Origin: Crateriforma spongiae
GTDB taxonomy: Bacteria > Planctomycetota > Planctomycetia > Pirellulales > Pirellulaceae
NCBI RefSeq assembly: GCF_012290005.1
Contig: NZ_JAAXMS010000004.1
Span: forward strand, 682,001-746,000
Direction: 5' to 3'
DNA length: 64,000 bases
Shown: positions 26,565 through 37,800 of the stretch, one piece after another
Position numbering within the stretch: position 1 is the first letter of the stretch
Layout of the letters: each line of letters starts with the position of its first letter
Position numbers and translations under genes: made by a program
The notes under the pieces: generated by a model
What the model saw: the letters and a program-made list of their open reading frames with translations, nothing else
The model's database searches: none
Told to the model about the DNA's origin: nothing

Positions 26565-27515
26565 TTACCTGCGGGCGATCGGGAAGCGATCCGCATACCA
26601 ACGGACAATACGATCGACGACCATCTCGCGGTGGTTCGACAGTCGATACGTGTGTTCGAAATTTCGATAGTATTCGACTTGCAAAGACCGTTGGTCGGGA
26701 ACCAAGCCGAACATTTCGTTGAACTGTTCGACGTCGAACAGTTCCCCGTAGCCCTCGGTGTAGATGTACAACAGGCTCGCGTGGCGATCCAACATCTGCT
26801 GGATCTGCTGTGAAACGACGGCGGCTGACTCGCTGGCTTCGAAAAATTCTTCGGCACCGGGCACGTCTGCAGAAACTGGTTGCATCGCGTGGGGAATCAA
26901 GCGACGTTTGATTGCGTTTCTCCAAAATCGGAAACGCATCGCCTTTTGCCAACGTCGGCGTCGCAGATGCTTCCGCGTCGGAAAAGCCAAACCATCCAAA
27001 AAGACGGCTCCGGCGACACGGTCATCCTGGCTTGCGACCTTGTGTCCGTTGTACGCGCCGCTGCACAGTCCGATCATCACAAAGCGATCGCACCCCGAGA
27101 CGTCTGCCATGCGCGTCATCGCATCCTTCGCATCCAGCAAGGCCCTGTTTTCGCCCGGTTTCGGATCCAGCCGAACGGCGCTATCGCCCAGACCTGACAG
27201 ATCAATCCGCATGCACTCATAGCCTGCGGACGCCAACGCACGAGCCAGATCGACGTGCAGACGAAAGGGACCACTGCGATGCACCACACCGGCGTTCAGA
27301 ATCAATGCCATCGGTGGTCGCGACGGGTTGTCCGGCCGCCGACGCGTTTGTTGCCCAAGGGACTTGGTTTCCAAGATGGTTTCGCTTTCGAATCCGTCTT
27401 GTGTCGCGATCGATTCCGACAAGTCGGTCGGAGCCCAATACGATGTCTCGTGCGGTCGTGTGATCACACCCACGAGGTCATCGTTGCTTCCGAAGCTGCA
27501 AACGGTTTCATTCAT
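26565..27515 (-). CDS. Alpha/beta hydrolase-like protein with Cys at the nucleophile position (exosortase-A hydrolase-1 type)
   Basis: 316 aa from the ATG at 27515, which overlaps the stop of the previous gene as ATGA; an ATG at 27524 is nearly as good. Alpha/beta-hydrolase core: ALILNAGVVHRSGPFRLHVDLARALASAGY, MRIDLSGLGDS, and the elbow MIGLCSGAYNG. The usual GxSxG is here G-L-C-S-G, so Cys replaces the serine nucleophile. This pattern resembles the exosortase A system-associated hydrolase 1 family (TIGR03100), from memory. Last gene of the NRPS-PKS operon. It could take the acyl chain from the carrier protein in the absence of a thioesterase domain, or act in tailoring; both are inference. 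Confidence 0.8.
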   Translation of the reverse strand: MNETVCSFGSNDDLVGVITRPHETSYWAPTDLSESIATQDGFESETILETKSLGQQTRRRPDNPSRPPMALILNAGVVHRSGPFRLHVDLARALASAGYECMRIDLSGLGDSAVRLDPKPGENRALLDAKDAMTRMADVSGCDRFVMIGLCSGAYNGHKVASQDDRVAGAVFLDGLAFPTRKHLRRRRWQKAMRFRFWRNAIKRRLIPHAMQPVSADVPGAEEFFEASESAAVVSQQIQQMLDRHASLLYIYTEGYGELFDVEQFNEMFGLVPDQRSLQVEYYRNFEHTYRLSNHREMVVDRIVRWYADRFPIARR

Positions 27516-28339
27516 GTCAGGCATAACTCCCGTTTCGGCGTCAGCATGCCTTTTTGCTCCAACCGCTCGAACAGGTTTTGGATCTGATTGACCAGCGTGC
27601 GGGTGGAATGGGGACGCAACCATGCGGTTTCCAAATCACACAGCCGATTCCAAGAGTAGTCTTCTGCGACCGGGACGGTTTTACGCATCGAATTGGTCGG
27701 CGTGAGAGCAGGATTCGGATTCGATTGCGATTCGACGACCAAATGAGGAAGTGCCAATGATTCAAACGGTGGCCGCCACTGATCCATTTCCTCAACTAGC
27801 GATCTTTGGTACTTCCATGCGATGATCTCCTCATATTCAGATTCATCGACCGTTTGCGTTCTCTCGAACCATAGATCCAACATGGTCGAATGCAGCCGGC
27901 GAAGTTCTGTCAGATATCGGCGGCCATGCAAAACGGGTTCCCATGCGATGATCGAGTGGACGTCGTCTCGGGTGGTCGCGACATCGGTGATCAAGCCAGC
28001 ACCGGCGCGCAGCCCCAACAAAGCCACCGAGTCACAACCGCTGCGTTCTTTGCAGTGATCGATGGCGTTATTGATGTCGCTTCGCCATGCGTCCAGTGAA
28101 CGCACTTCGCTGGGATTTCCAAAAGAATCGCCGTGGCCGCGAAGATCGAACCGCAGCACATGCATATGTTTGCGAGCCAGTTGCTTTGCCAACAACTTCA
28201 TCGCCCAATGTGTCCGGATGTACTCATGCCCGATCGGCGGAACGAAAACGATGGCTCGCAACGTCGAATCGGTCTGGGATGGCCGGTGGGTGACCCCTAG
28301 AAGTTGCGTTTTGCGGTCACCGAAGAACTCGACTTTCAT
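27512..28339 (-). CDS. Alpha/beta hydrolase-like protein lacking the nucleophile Ser (exosortase-A hydrolase-2 type)
   Basis: 275 aa from the ATG at 28339, one base after the NRPS stop codon (TGATATG); the frame is open further upstream, but that stretch lies inside the NRPS gene. Core motifs: AIVFVPPIGHEYIRTHWAMKLLAKQLARKHMHVLRFDLRGHGDSFG, then the nucleophile elbow ALLGLRAGAGL, where Arg stands at the Ser position of GxSxG. The same substitution is remembered for the exosortase A-associated hydrolase 2 family (TIGR03101). It overlaps the next gene by four bases. The pair always travelling together here argues for a heteromeric or sequential role in product release or transfer. Confidence 0.8.
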   Translation of the reverse strand: MKVEFFGDRKTQLLGVTHRPSQTDSTLRAIVFVPPIGHEYIRTHWAMKLLAKQLARKHMHVLRFDLRGHGDSFGNPSEVRSLDAWRSDINNAIDHCKERSGCDSVALLGLRAGAGLITDVATTRDDVHSIIAWEPVLHGRRYLTELRRLHSTMLDLWFERTQTVDESEYEEIIAWKYQRSLVEEMDQWRPPFESLALPHLVVESQSNPNPALTPTNSMRKTVPVAEDYSWNRLCDLETAWLRPHSTRTLVNQIQNLFERLEQKGMLTPKRELCLT

Positions 28340-28340
28340 A

Positions 28341-31300
28341 TCAGTCCCAGAATCCTTTCTGTTCCGCAGCATCCTTCGTGTGTTCTTGCGTTGGTACCGC
28401 GGCTTTCCACCTTGATAGAAAACGCGACGCGAACGAGCGTTTCGGCTGCGTGATTTCGATGTCTTGATCCGCAGAACAATCCACACCTGGAACGTCGGGT
28501 TGAGAGTCAGGCTGTTTTGCCGAACGTTCGTCCGCTTTGGATTCTGTCGCAGCTTCCAACTTGGACGCCAGCTGACCCAAAGTGTTGACCAGGAAATCTT
28601 GTGGGCTGAACTTGAACCCCTTATCGCGTTCCACGGTGGCGATGATTTGCATCACGAGCAATGAATGCCCACCGACATCAAAGAAGATGTCGTCCAATGC
28701 CACGTCGGTATGCTCAAGCAGACGCGTGCAAAGTGACATCAGATAAGATTCTGAGTGACTGTGTTCGGTCGCCCGAACATCATGGACGGCGCGTACGTCG
28801 GTCAATTCGTCCGGCTTGGGCAACGACTTGTGGTCCACTTTGCCATTATTGGTCAACGGCATTTGCGGCAAGCTGATAAAGTGCTGTGGCACCATGTAGG
28901 GCGGAACGAACTGACGCAAGTGTTCGCGTAACCGACTGGTATCGATCGATTGGCCGTCCAAGGCAACGATGTAGGCAACCAAACGTTTATCGCCTGGCTT
29001 GTCTTCACGAACGATCACTGCATTCTGGGCGACCAAGGGATGCGACTTCAAATGCGTCTCGATTTCACCCAGCTCGATTCGAAACCCGCGAACCTTCACT
29101 TGTTTGTCATTGCGACGGACAAATTCCAACTGTCCATCAAAACGTAGTTTCGCAATGTCGCCGGTCCGGTACAGTCGATCGCTGACGTAGTCGGCAAAAG
29201 GGTTGCGATACCGGTTTTCGATAAACTTTTCATCGCTCAGATCGACGCGATTTCGATAGCCACGGGTGACTCCCGCCCCGCCGATATGAAGTTCGCCTTC
29301 GCAACCCGGCGGCGTTTCGCGACCTTGTGAATCCAACAGATAGATTTGGGTGTTTCCGATGGGCTTGCCGATCAGGATCGGTGCATTTGCATCGGTGATC
29401 CTATAGGCTGCGGACCACACGGTGGTTTCGGTAGGCCCATACATATTCCAAAGTTCGTCACAGTGCCTCAGCAACGGGCCGACGATCTCGCCCGGCATGG
29501 GTTCACCACCGCACAAGGCCTTCAAGGTTTTAGGCGGATCGCTTTGACCCACTGTATCAGCCTGACGGTCCAGAGCCTTGTGCGATGACCATCGGGACTG
29601 AATCAGCAGACGCCAAGTCGATGGAGTCGCCTGCAGCACCGTGATTGCGTGTCGATCGATTGCGTCCGACAACGCGTTTCCGTCGGCGGCCGAAACACTG
29701 TCCAGGATCACCACCTTTCCGCCGGTGACCGTTGGCAGGAATAACTCCAAAACAGAAATGTCAAACGACAGCGTGGTCACCGCCAGCAAAACGTCATCCG
29801 GTGTGAACCCGGGTTCCTGTTGCATCGACATCAGGAAATTGACGACCGCACCATGAGGGACCTGCACGCCCTTCGGCTTTCCGGTCGATCCCGAGGTGTA
29901 GATGACATAGCACAGGTCATCCGGAGCGACAGCGACGCCCAATGGCTCCGGGCTCTGTTCGGAAATCTGCTGCGTCATTTGATCGAACGCAACCATTGGT
30001 TTGTTGAACTGCGCAACGCGATCGATCAGGTGCGATTGGGTGACAATCATCTTCAAGCCCGAATGATCGCACATGTACGCTAAACGGTCGGTCGGGTAGG
30101 CCGGATCCAGTGGAACGTACGCCGCGCCCGCTTTCATGATCGCGTACAGATGCACCAGCATTTGTTCGCTTCGTTCGATACAGATGCCGACAAGATCACC
30201 GGATTGGACGCCACGATTGCGAAGGACGCGGGCTTGTTGATTGGCCTTCGTTTCCAATTCGCCGTAGGTCAATCGACGTCCTTGAAACTCAGCCGCATCT
30301 CGATCCGCAGATTTCTTCGCCTGGGCTTCGAATAACTCGTGCAGCGTCGCAGTGTCGGGCAGGTCTAGCGATGTTTCATTCCAATCCGCAATGACTGTTT
30401 GTCGTTGCGGGACACTCATCACCGGGCACAGCCCGATCGGCTGTAACGGCGAATGGATCGCAGCGTCCAAGAATGCTTCGAATCCCTGCAGATAGAAACG
30501 CATTGCTTCCGCGGTGAAGAGATCGCGGTTGTACTGAACCTGCATTTCGATGGAATCGTCATTCAGGATCACGCCATTGACGAACCAGTCGAAGTTTTCA
30601 AACGCCCTCGGTTCGATTCCGGGCGTGACCGACAGTCCGCTGAAACCGATCTGGTTGGTATCGATCATCGGATCGACGTTGAATGACACGCTGACCATGG
30701 GCGGACGACTGGGGTCACGCGGTGGTGCCAGCATGCGGAGCAGGGACCCGAACGACAGTCGTTGATGGTCCAGTGCGTCAAGCATCGCAGTTCGTGTCGT
30801 CGTCAAGTGTTCGGCAAACGACAGCGAATCATCCACAGTGATACGCAGCGGCATCGTGTTGACGCAATGACCGATCAGTTCGGGAAGATCCGTGGCAGCC
30901 TGACCTGCGGTGGGGATTCCAAGAATCAGGTCATTGGTCCCACAGATCCGTGAAACATAGGCTCCGAAGCCCGCCAACATCGCGCCGAAAAGACTGCATC
31001 CCGATTTCGCCGAGACACGCTTTAACTTTGCGATCAAATGCGGGGGTAAGGTGTGATCGTAGCGGGCCGCTGCATACGTGCGCAGCTTTCGACGACGACC
31101 TTGTCGTGGAAGATCCAGGCTGGGGATTCCGCCGTGATATGTCTTTTTCCAGAACGATTCATCCGCTTGTCGTTGATCAGAATTTTCGTACTCCTTCATC
31201 GCGGATGCGTAATCGCGATAATCCGTCGGTGGCAAGTCTTGCCGCGGCCGAACACCGATTTCCTGATCGTAGTAGGCGCCCAGGTTATGGCAGAAAACGG

Positions 31301-31841
31301 ACAGAGACCAACCGTCCATGACCAAGTGATGCGCAGTGAAGGTCAGCTTGTGATGATCGTTCGAAAACTTCTGCAGCGCGAATCGGATCAACGGTGCTGT
31401 CGTCAAGTCAAACGGCTCGCTGCCTTCGTCGCGGATCAATTGGTATGTGAGCCGTTCACGCTGTTCTTGAGATGTCGTCGACCAGTCCAGAAAGCGAATC
31501 GACGGCGCGACGGAATCATGAATTCGCACGGTTCTTCCGTCATCGGCGAAGTCGCATCGCAAGGACGCGTGCCTTTCCATGACTCGATTGATCGCGGACC
31601 TTAACGCATCCACATCCAATGCGCCATGAAACGTCAGCGAGCTGATTTCGTTGTAGGCACAATTGGCTTCCTCGCTCTGTTGGCTGGCCAACCAGATTTC
31701 CAACTGCGCTTCGCTGCACGGGAACCGATCGTTGGTCGCTCGGGACTGGACGACGACGGGAACGGTGCCATGGGACGTAGCGCCGGAAAAGGTGGTCGAG
31801 CTCGGAGACGGAAACGTGTCCATGGATTCAGTCGAAGGCAA
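28341..31841 (-). CDS. Non-ribosomal peptide synthetase, C-A-PCP
   Basis: 1166 aa. Condensation domain (about 40-470) with the intact HHLVMDG motif (His171, His172, Asp176). Adenylation domain (about 490-990) with YTSGSTGKPKG, NMYGPTETTVW, YRTGD and the A10 motif NNGKVDHKSL. Peptidyl carrier domain (about 1030-1095) with the phosphopantetheine serine Ser1060 in VGGHSLLV. A 70-residue Ser/Asp/Gln-rich tail follows. There is no thioesterase or reductase domain. Hand alignment to GrsA gives the specificity residues D-I-L-Q-A-C-M-V-W-K; the start D-I-L-Q resembles glycine-type codes, a weak prediction. It starts 52 bases after the PKS hybrid gene and receives that enzyme's product through its N-terminal C domain. 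Confidence 0.93.
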   Translation of the reverse strand: MPSTESMDTFPSPSSTTFSGATSHGTVPVVVQSRATNDRFPCSEAQLEIWLASQQSEEANCAYNEISSLTFHGALDVDALRSAINRVMERHASLRCDFADDGRTVRIHDSVAPSIRFLDWSTTSQEQRERLTYQLIRDEGSEPFDLTTAPLIRFALQKFSNDHHKLTFTAHHLVMDGWSLSVFCHNLGAYYDQEIGVRPRQDLPPTDYRDYASAMKEYENSDQRQADESFWKKTYHGGIPSLDLPRQGRRRKLRTYAAARYDHTLPPHLIAKLKRVSAKSGCSLFGAMLAGFGAYVSRICGTNDLILGIPTAGQAATDLPELIGHCVNTMPLRITVDDSLSFAEHLTTTRTAMLDALDHQRLSFGSLLRMLAPPRDPSRPPMVSVSFNVDPMIDTNQIGFSGLSVTPGIEPRAFENFDWFVNGVILNDDSIEMQVQYNRDLFTAEAMRFYLQGFEAFLDAAIHSPLQPIGLCPVMSVPQRQTVIADWNETSLDLPDTATLHELFEAQAKKSADRDAAEFQGRRLTYGELETKANQQARVLRNRGVQSGDLVGICIERSEQMLVHLYAIMKAGAAYVPLDPAYPTDRLAYMCDHSGLKMIVTQSHLIDRVAQFNKPMVAFDQMTQQISEQSPEPLGVAVAPDDLCYVIYTSGSTGKPKGVQVPHGAVVNFLMSMQQEPGFTPDDVLLAVTTLSFDISVLELFLPTVTGGKVVILDSVSAADGNALSDAIDRHAITVLQATPSTWRLLIQSRWSSHKALDRQADTVGQSDPPKTLKALCGGEPMPGEIVGPLLRHCDELWNMYGPTETTVWSAAYRITDANAPILIGKPIGNTQIYLLDSQGRETPPGCEGELHIGGAGVTRGYRNRVDLSDEKFIENRYRNPFADYVSDRLYRTGDIAKLRFDGQLEFVRRNDKQVKVRGFRIELGEIETHLKSHPLVAQNAVIVREDKPGDKRLVAYIVALDGQSIDTSRLREHLRQFVPPYMVPQHFISLPQMPLTNNGKVDHKSLPKPDELTDVRAVHDVRATEHSHSESYLMSLCTRLLEHTDVALDDIFFDVGGHSLLVMQIIATVERDKGFKFSPQDFLVNTLGQLASKLEAATESKADERSAKQPDSQPDVPGVDCSADQDIEITQPKRSFASRFLSRWKAAVPTQEHTKDAAEQKGFWD

Positions 31842-31893
31842 TGGTTGGAAGGTGGTCGAGACCGAAGGATGATTGTTCGTTGTTCACTGAGGG

Positions 31894-34800
31894 CTAAGAC
31901 GGCAAACCGACTTGGACGTATTGGCCAGGATTTAGCGTGTCCGCGACGAACCATGCGGGGTTGTTGTTCGTGTCACGACCCAGTTTGGCATTCAAACAAG
32001 GCGGAGATGCCGACTGGTCAGTGGGCTGCTGTGCATCGTTGGCGTCGATGGTCTGGGGAACCCCTTGGCCGGGCAGAAATCGGTACTGCTGGCACTCGAC
32101 GATGGTGTCACGCAACGCCGCAACGAACTGATCGACGTGCTCTGGTCGATGTGCCAGTGTCAGCAAGCAAGGACGGTGGTCCCAAATGTGGATTCCACGT
32201 CTTCGCAACCCCGCAAAGAACACTTCGCTGTAAAGCATGTCTTCACGGAACTGGATCTTGAACAACGATCCGAAGTTCGCCAGGAACATCGGTGCGTTCA
32301 ATTCTTGGAACACGCGATTCGACTTTTCGGCCAGATCGTCGGACAAAGCGTTGATGCGTGCGTACGCGGCAGGTCCGCATTTCTTCAGGTGTGTCAGGAT
32401 CGCTTTGGACGCCGCAAGGGTCAGCGGGTGGCGGACAAAGGTTCCGGCGAAGTAGGTCATTCCCGCTTCCGGTCGACTGTCGTCCCCGTAACTCCAAAAA
32501 CCGCCGTCCAGGCCATTCATGTATTCGGATCGACCGGCAACAACACCGATCGGCATGCCGCCGCCGACAATCTTTCCATAGGACGCCAGATCTGCCTTGA
32601 CTCCAAAATGTTCTTGAGCGCCGCCCAGACCGATCCGAAATCCGGAGATCACTTCGTCAAAGATCAACGCCGTGGGCTGATTCGCCGTCATGCGTTCCAG
32701 CGATTTCAAGAAGGCCTGTGGCTGAAGTTCAGGTTTGCGGCTTTGCACCGGCTCGACAAGAACCGCGGCCAAGCGATCCAGATTGTCTTCGATGATCTGT
32801 AGCGATTGCTCGGCACCGTATTCCAGGACCAGTGTGTTCGTGACGTAGTCCTTGGGGATTCCGGTCGCCGCAGGAAAACTCTTTTGTTTCTTGCTACCTC
32901 GGACAACCACTTCATCCAGGATTCCGTGATAATCGCCGTTGAACATCACGATCAAGTCACGGCCGGTGTAGTTGCGTGCCAAACGCGTGCACCCGAGAAC
33001 GGCTTCGGACCCCGTGTTGCTGAAGGCCATCCGATCGTGGCCGGTCAATTCACAAAAGATCCTGGCGACTTCACCCGCAAGTGGCGTTTGCGGCCCGATT
33101 GAAAAGTCCTTTTGAATCTGGTCGGTGATCGCGTCTACAATCACGTCATGCCCGTGCCCCAAGATGTTGGAGCCGAAACCACAAGTGAAATCGATGTACT
33201 CGTTTCCATCGATGTCCCAAAGGTGGACGCCTTTGCTGCGATCCACAACGATCGGATGCGTCATCTCTTTCAAGTTGGGACGGAAACCGGAGACGGTTCG
33301 TGGGTCGGCTAGATACCGGCGATGTTCCTGGGCGTAAGACTTGCTGCGTGGCATGATGCTCTGATTCATTGCAATCATGGCATCCAGCGCCTGTTGCTGG
33401 TCGGAATCCAGTTCACCGTCTTGCAGTTTGACCGTGTCATAGCGTTTCGCTCGAGGAGCGACATCGCTAACGGTTGTTTCCGTATCGGTCGTTTTCGCCG
33501 TATCAGCATCCTGGTGTTTGGATGAAACGTGGTCGGATGATTGCGGCTGGTCGGCTGTCGGTTCTAGCGTGGTGTGCCGTGTTTTCTGGGCGGTAACGGT
33601 GGGCAGGGGGTGCGCCGTTGGTGGGACTGGGCGTTGTGCAAAGACGGCCAGTTGTTGCTGCATCAGCTGCATTTGTGCTTGCAGTTGCAACTGCACGATG
33701 CTCTCAAGACCGCTTTTGGTATTCGTTTCCGCAACGCTTGGCGACGACGCCATCACTTGGGATTCAACGTTAAGTGGATTGACCGGTAGATCGCCTTCAG
33801 CCTCTGATCGAACTTGCATCGGCACGTTGGTGTGAACGCGATTGGCTTCGTCAGCAATGGGCATTTCAGCCGGCGCGGGCGATTGCAAGGGTTCGGGTGA
33901 CGCACAAGTTTCGGCGGGAAGAGTTTCGTCCAACCATTGGGCAAGCGATCCGACGGTGACGGTTCCTTCCAGCAATTGCCGAAAGTTCACTTCCGTCTCA
34001 AATTCCGTGGTCAAAGAAGACGCGGTCTGTGTCAACACCAGTGAATCGAGCCCCATTTCGAAGAAGGTCGTGTCGTCGCTGAATTCACTGACATCGAAGC
34101 CAGAGGAGTTTTCGAAGACGTGATGAATACGTTCGATAAGTTGGGGCAATCGATTCATCGTTGCGTGTTGGGCTGGGGGCGTTGTTTGCGTCGACGAGAC
34201 GGAGGAACGAGTGGCTTCACTGGTCGGGGGCTCTTCCACGGTCGGTGAATCGATGAAGAAACGTTCTCGATCGAAGCTGTACGTGGGAATGGAGACCGGC
34301 GCCGACTTCTTTCGTGGCGCACCGCTGCACGACAGTTTTGACCAGTTCACATCGGTCCCGCTGGCCCACAGCCGGGCGATTGCGGTCGTCGTTGCCGACC
34401 ATTCGGCCTGGTCATCAGCTCGATCAGACAGGGTGGGATAGGCCAGTTGCTGCTTGGGTGACGCGGCGTGCTGCTTTGCCAAACTGGACAGCGTTTTTCG
34501 CGGTCCCAGTTCCAACAGGATTCTCGTCGGGTCGCCATCGGCCTCGGACCAGACCCTTTGGATCGCCGATGAAAACCGCACGGGTGCTCGCAGATGATTT
34601 GCCCAATATCCCGGGTCCGTCGCTTCGTGATCGGTCATCCATTGTCCGGTCACCGTTGAAAGGATCGGAATGTTCGGCTTTGCAAATTCGAACTGCTCCG
34701 CAAATTGCTGGAACGGCTGAACCACCGGATCCATCATGGGAGAATGGAAGGCGTGAGAGGTGTGCAATCGTCGACAAGCGACCGAGTCACCCTCAAGCTT

Positions 34801-37800
34801 CGTCTGCAATTGGCTGACTTGATCGGTGGGGCCGGCGACGACGCACAGGTTGGGACCGTTGAACGATGCGATGGCCATGTCGCCCCACAGCATCGTTTCA
34901 ACATCGCTGCCGGGTTTCCGCACGCTCAGCATGCTGCCCCCGGGCAGTTCTTGCATCAGTCGGCCACGCTGGGCGATCAGTTTCAGTCCGACGTCCAACG
35001 TGAAGATGCCCGACACACAGGCCGCGGCAAATTCACCGATGGAATGCCCGATCATCGCCGATGGTTCAAAGCCCCACGCCATCCACATCCGCGACAGCGA
35101 GACGCCAAGTGAGAACAGTGCCGGTTGAGTGAACCGTGTGTTGCGAAGAATCTCTTCGGAGGCCGCCTCGTCACCATGTGGTGGAAACATGACTTGACGA
35201 AGATCACGTCCCAGCAAGGGCAGTAAGATCTCGCTGCACTCATCCAGACAATCACGGAACACCGACGAGTGTTCGTAAAGATCCTGACCCATCCGGACAT
35301 ACTGCGCCCCTTGGCCCGGGTACATGAACACGAGGTCGCGTGGTCGGGGGGAAGCATGACTGCGAATGAAGTTTTGCGGCAACCTTTCGTTTAACTTGCG
35401 TTGGGCTTCTTCGGCGGACCTTGCGACGACCGCGGCGCGGTGACGGAAATGCTGACGTCGGTCCTGTAGAGTCGCGGCGATATCGCTTAGGTCATCGTCA
35501 CGATTGGATTGCTGCAGATAGGCGTCCAGTTCCCCAACGTTGCCATCCAGTGAGCGTTCCGTTTTGGCCGAAATCGGCAGGATGCTGAACGGCAGTTCGT
35601 GTCCGGTCCGGTGATCACCACTCACCGCAGTTGCCGATGCATCTTCCAGCACAACGTGGGCGTTGGTGCCGCCGACGCCGAAGGAACTGACACCGGCGCG
35701 GCGAGGAACATCGGACGATGGCCAAGGCGTCGGCCGGTCGCAAACGTAAAAAGGACTATTGGAAAACGGAATTTGCGGGTTGGGTTTGCGATAGTTGATG
35801 GTCGCGGGGATCGTTTGGTGATGCATCGACATCGCGACTTTGATCAGGCCGGCGACGCCCGCGGCGGATACGGTGTGTCCGATATTCGATTTGACACTTC
35901 CGATGGCACAGAACGGCTTCCCGGATGATGACGGGCCGAACGCCTTGGACAATGCTGATACTTCGATCGGGTCGCCAAGCGGCGTTGCTGTTCCGTGGGC
36001 TTCGATATAGGAGATCGATTCCGGGGCGAATCCCGCCATCCGATGGGCGGCGGTGATCGCGTTTGCTTGGCCTTGCAGACTGGGGGCCGAAAAACTTGCT
36101 TTCTGGCCGCCGTCATTGTTGATCCCATAGCCCTTGATCACCGCATAGACACGGTCACTGTCATTGATGGCGTCCCGCAGACGTTTCAATACCACCACGC
36201 CGGCGCCATCGCTGAACAACGTCCCGGTCGCATCCGCATCGAAGGGGCGACAGTGTCCGTCTTTCGAAAAGATGCTGCCGTCTTGGTGAAGGTGTCCCTG
36301 GTTTTGTGGGAATGTGATCGACACACCGCCGGCCAGTGCGACATCGCAATCGCCCAGTCGAAGCGACTGACACGCCTGGATCACCGCGACCAGCGATGTG
36401 GAGCAAGCCGTGTTCACGTTGACCGCTGGGCCACGAAGATCCAGTGCGTGGGCAACTCGCGTCGCGATGTAGTCCTTTTCGTTGTGAATGCCGAGTTTGA
36501 AATCGTCGACCTCACGAACGACTCGCGGATGGGTCAGCAAGTTCTTGGTCAGATAGGTCGTCGCATAGGTTCCGGCCCAGATTCCGATGCGGTTTTGGGT
36601 CTTTCCGGGGATGGCACCGGCGTCTTCCAGTGCCGTCCACGCAAGTTCCATCATGATCCGCTGTTGGGGATCAGTCAGTTCCGCATCACGCGGCGTCATG
36701 CCAAAGAATTTGCGGTCGAATTGATCGGCATCGTCAACAACGCCACGAGCGGCAACGTAGCCAGGATGCGAGGTGACGCTTTCCTTCAAACCGGCGTCCA
36801 GTTCACTTGGCTGAAAGAAGCGAATCGATTCACGACCTTCGATCAGGTTGCTCCAAAACTGCTGCAGATTCGCTGCGCCCGGCATTCGGGCTGCCATTCC
36901 GACGATCGCGTAAGCGTCCCTGTCGATTGAATTCGAATCGGTAATTCTAGAATCGGGCTTGGAATTCGTTCGATTGGTAATTTCTTGTTTGGTGTCGGCA
37001 AAAGTGACCAGCGATGCGATGGTGGGATGATCGAAGAATTCAGCGGGCGTGATGTTCAGTCCGATCTCCTCATCCGCTCGAGCGATCATCGCAACGGCAC
37101 GCAGCGAACTGCCGCCCAGGTGCAAGAAGTTGTCTTCGATTCCGACGCGGTCAATCTGAAGCAGTTCGCACCAAATCTTCGCAAGCTGCTTTTCGACTTC
37201 GGTTTTCGGTGCGACATAGTCGGTGCCGACGTCGGGGCGATCCGATGGAGGCAATGGGAACTGGTCACGGTCCAGTTTGCCTGACGGGGTTTGAGGAAAC
37301 TGATCGATTTCAACAAACCGCTGGGGGATCATGTACGCCGGCAATCGTTGCTCCAGCATTTGCCGCATCTGCGAAAGATCAGCAGCACCAGGGTTGGACG
37401 CGATGACGTATCCGACCAAGCGTTTCTCGCCCGGGATGTCCTCTCGCAGAACCGTGGCCGCTTGAACCACGTTGGGGTGATTCAGCATCGCGGCGTCGAT
37501 TTCACCGAGTTCGATTCGGTGACCATCCAACTTGATTTGGCTGTCCATGCGGCCGAGGTGATCGATACGGCCGTCGTCGGTCAGTCTGGCCAAGTCGCCC
37601 GTGCGATAAACACGATGACCCTTCCAATCGGTGAATCGCTGTTGATTCAGTTCGGGCCGATTCCGGTAACCCAACGTCACGCCCTCGCCGGCGATCAGCA
37701 GTTCACCGGGACCGCCGGGCGGGCAAAGTGAATCGTTGGAGTCGACGATGAATATCTGGGTATTGGCGATAGGTCGACCGATCAGGATTCGACTCTGCTC

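Noticed and set aside
27512-28486. Upstream extension of the hydrolase frame to 28486
   Set aside because: The extra 49 residues lie inside the NRPS coding end, are Arg/Lys-rich and unlike any hydrolase N-terminus; the ATG at 28339 is coupled to the NRPS stop.
35995-36930. 311-aa plus-strand frame inside the ketosynthase region
   Set aside because: Antisense to the KS domain, whose catalytic motifs are all in the minus frame.
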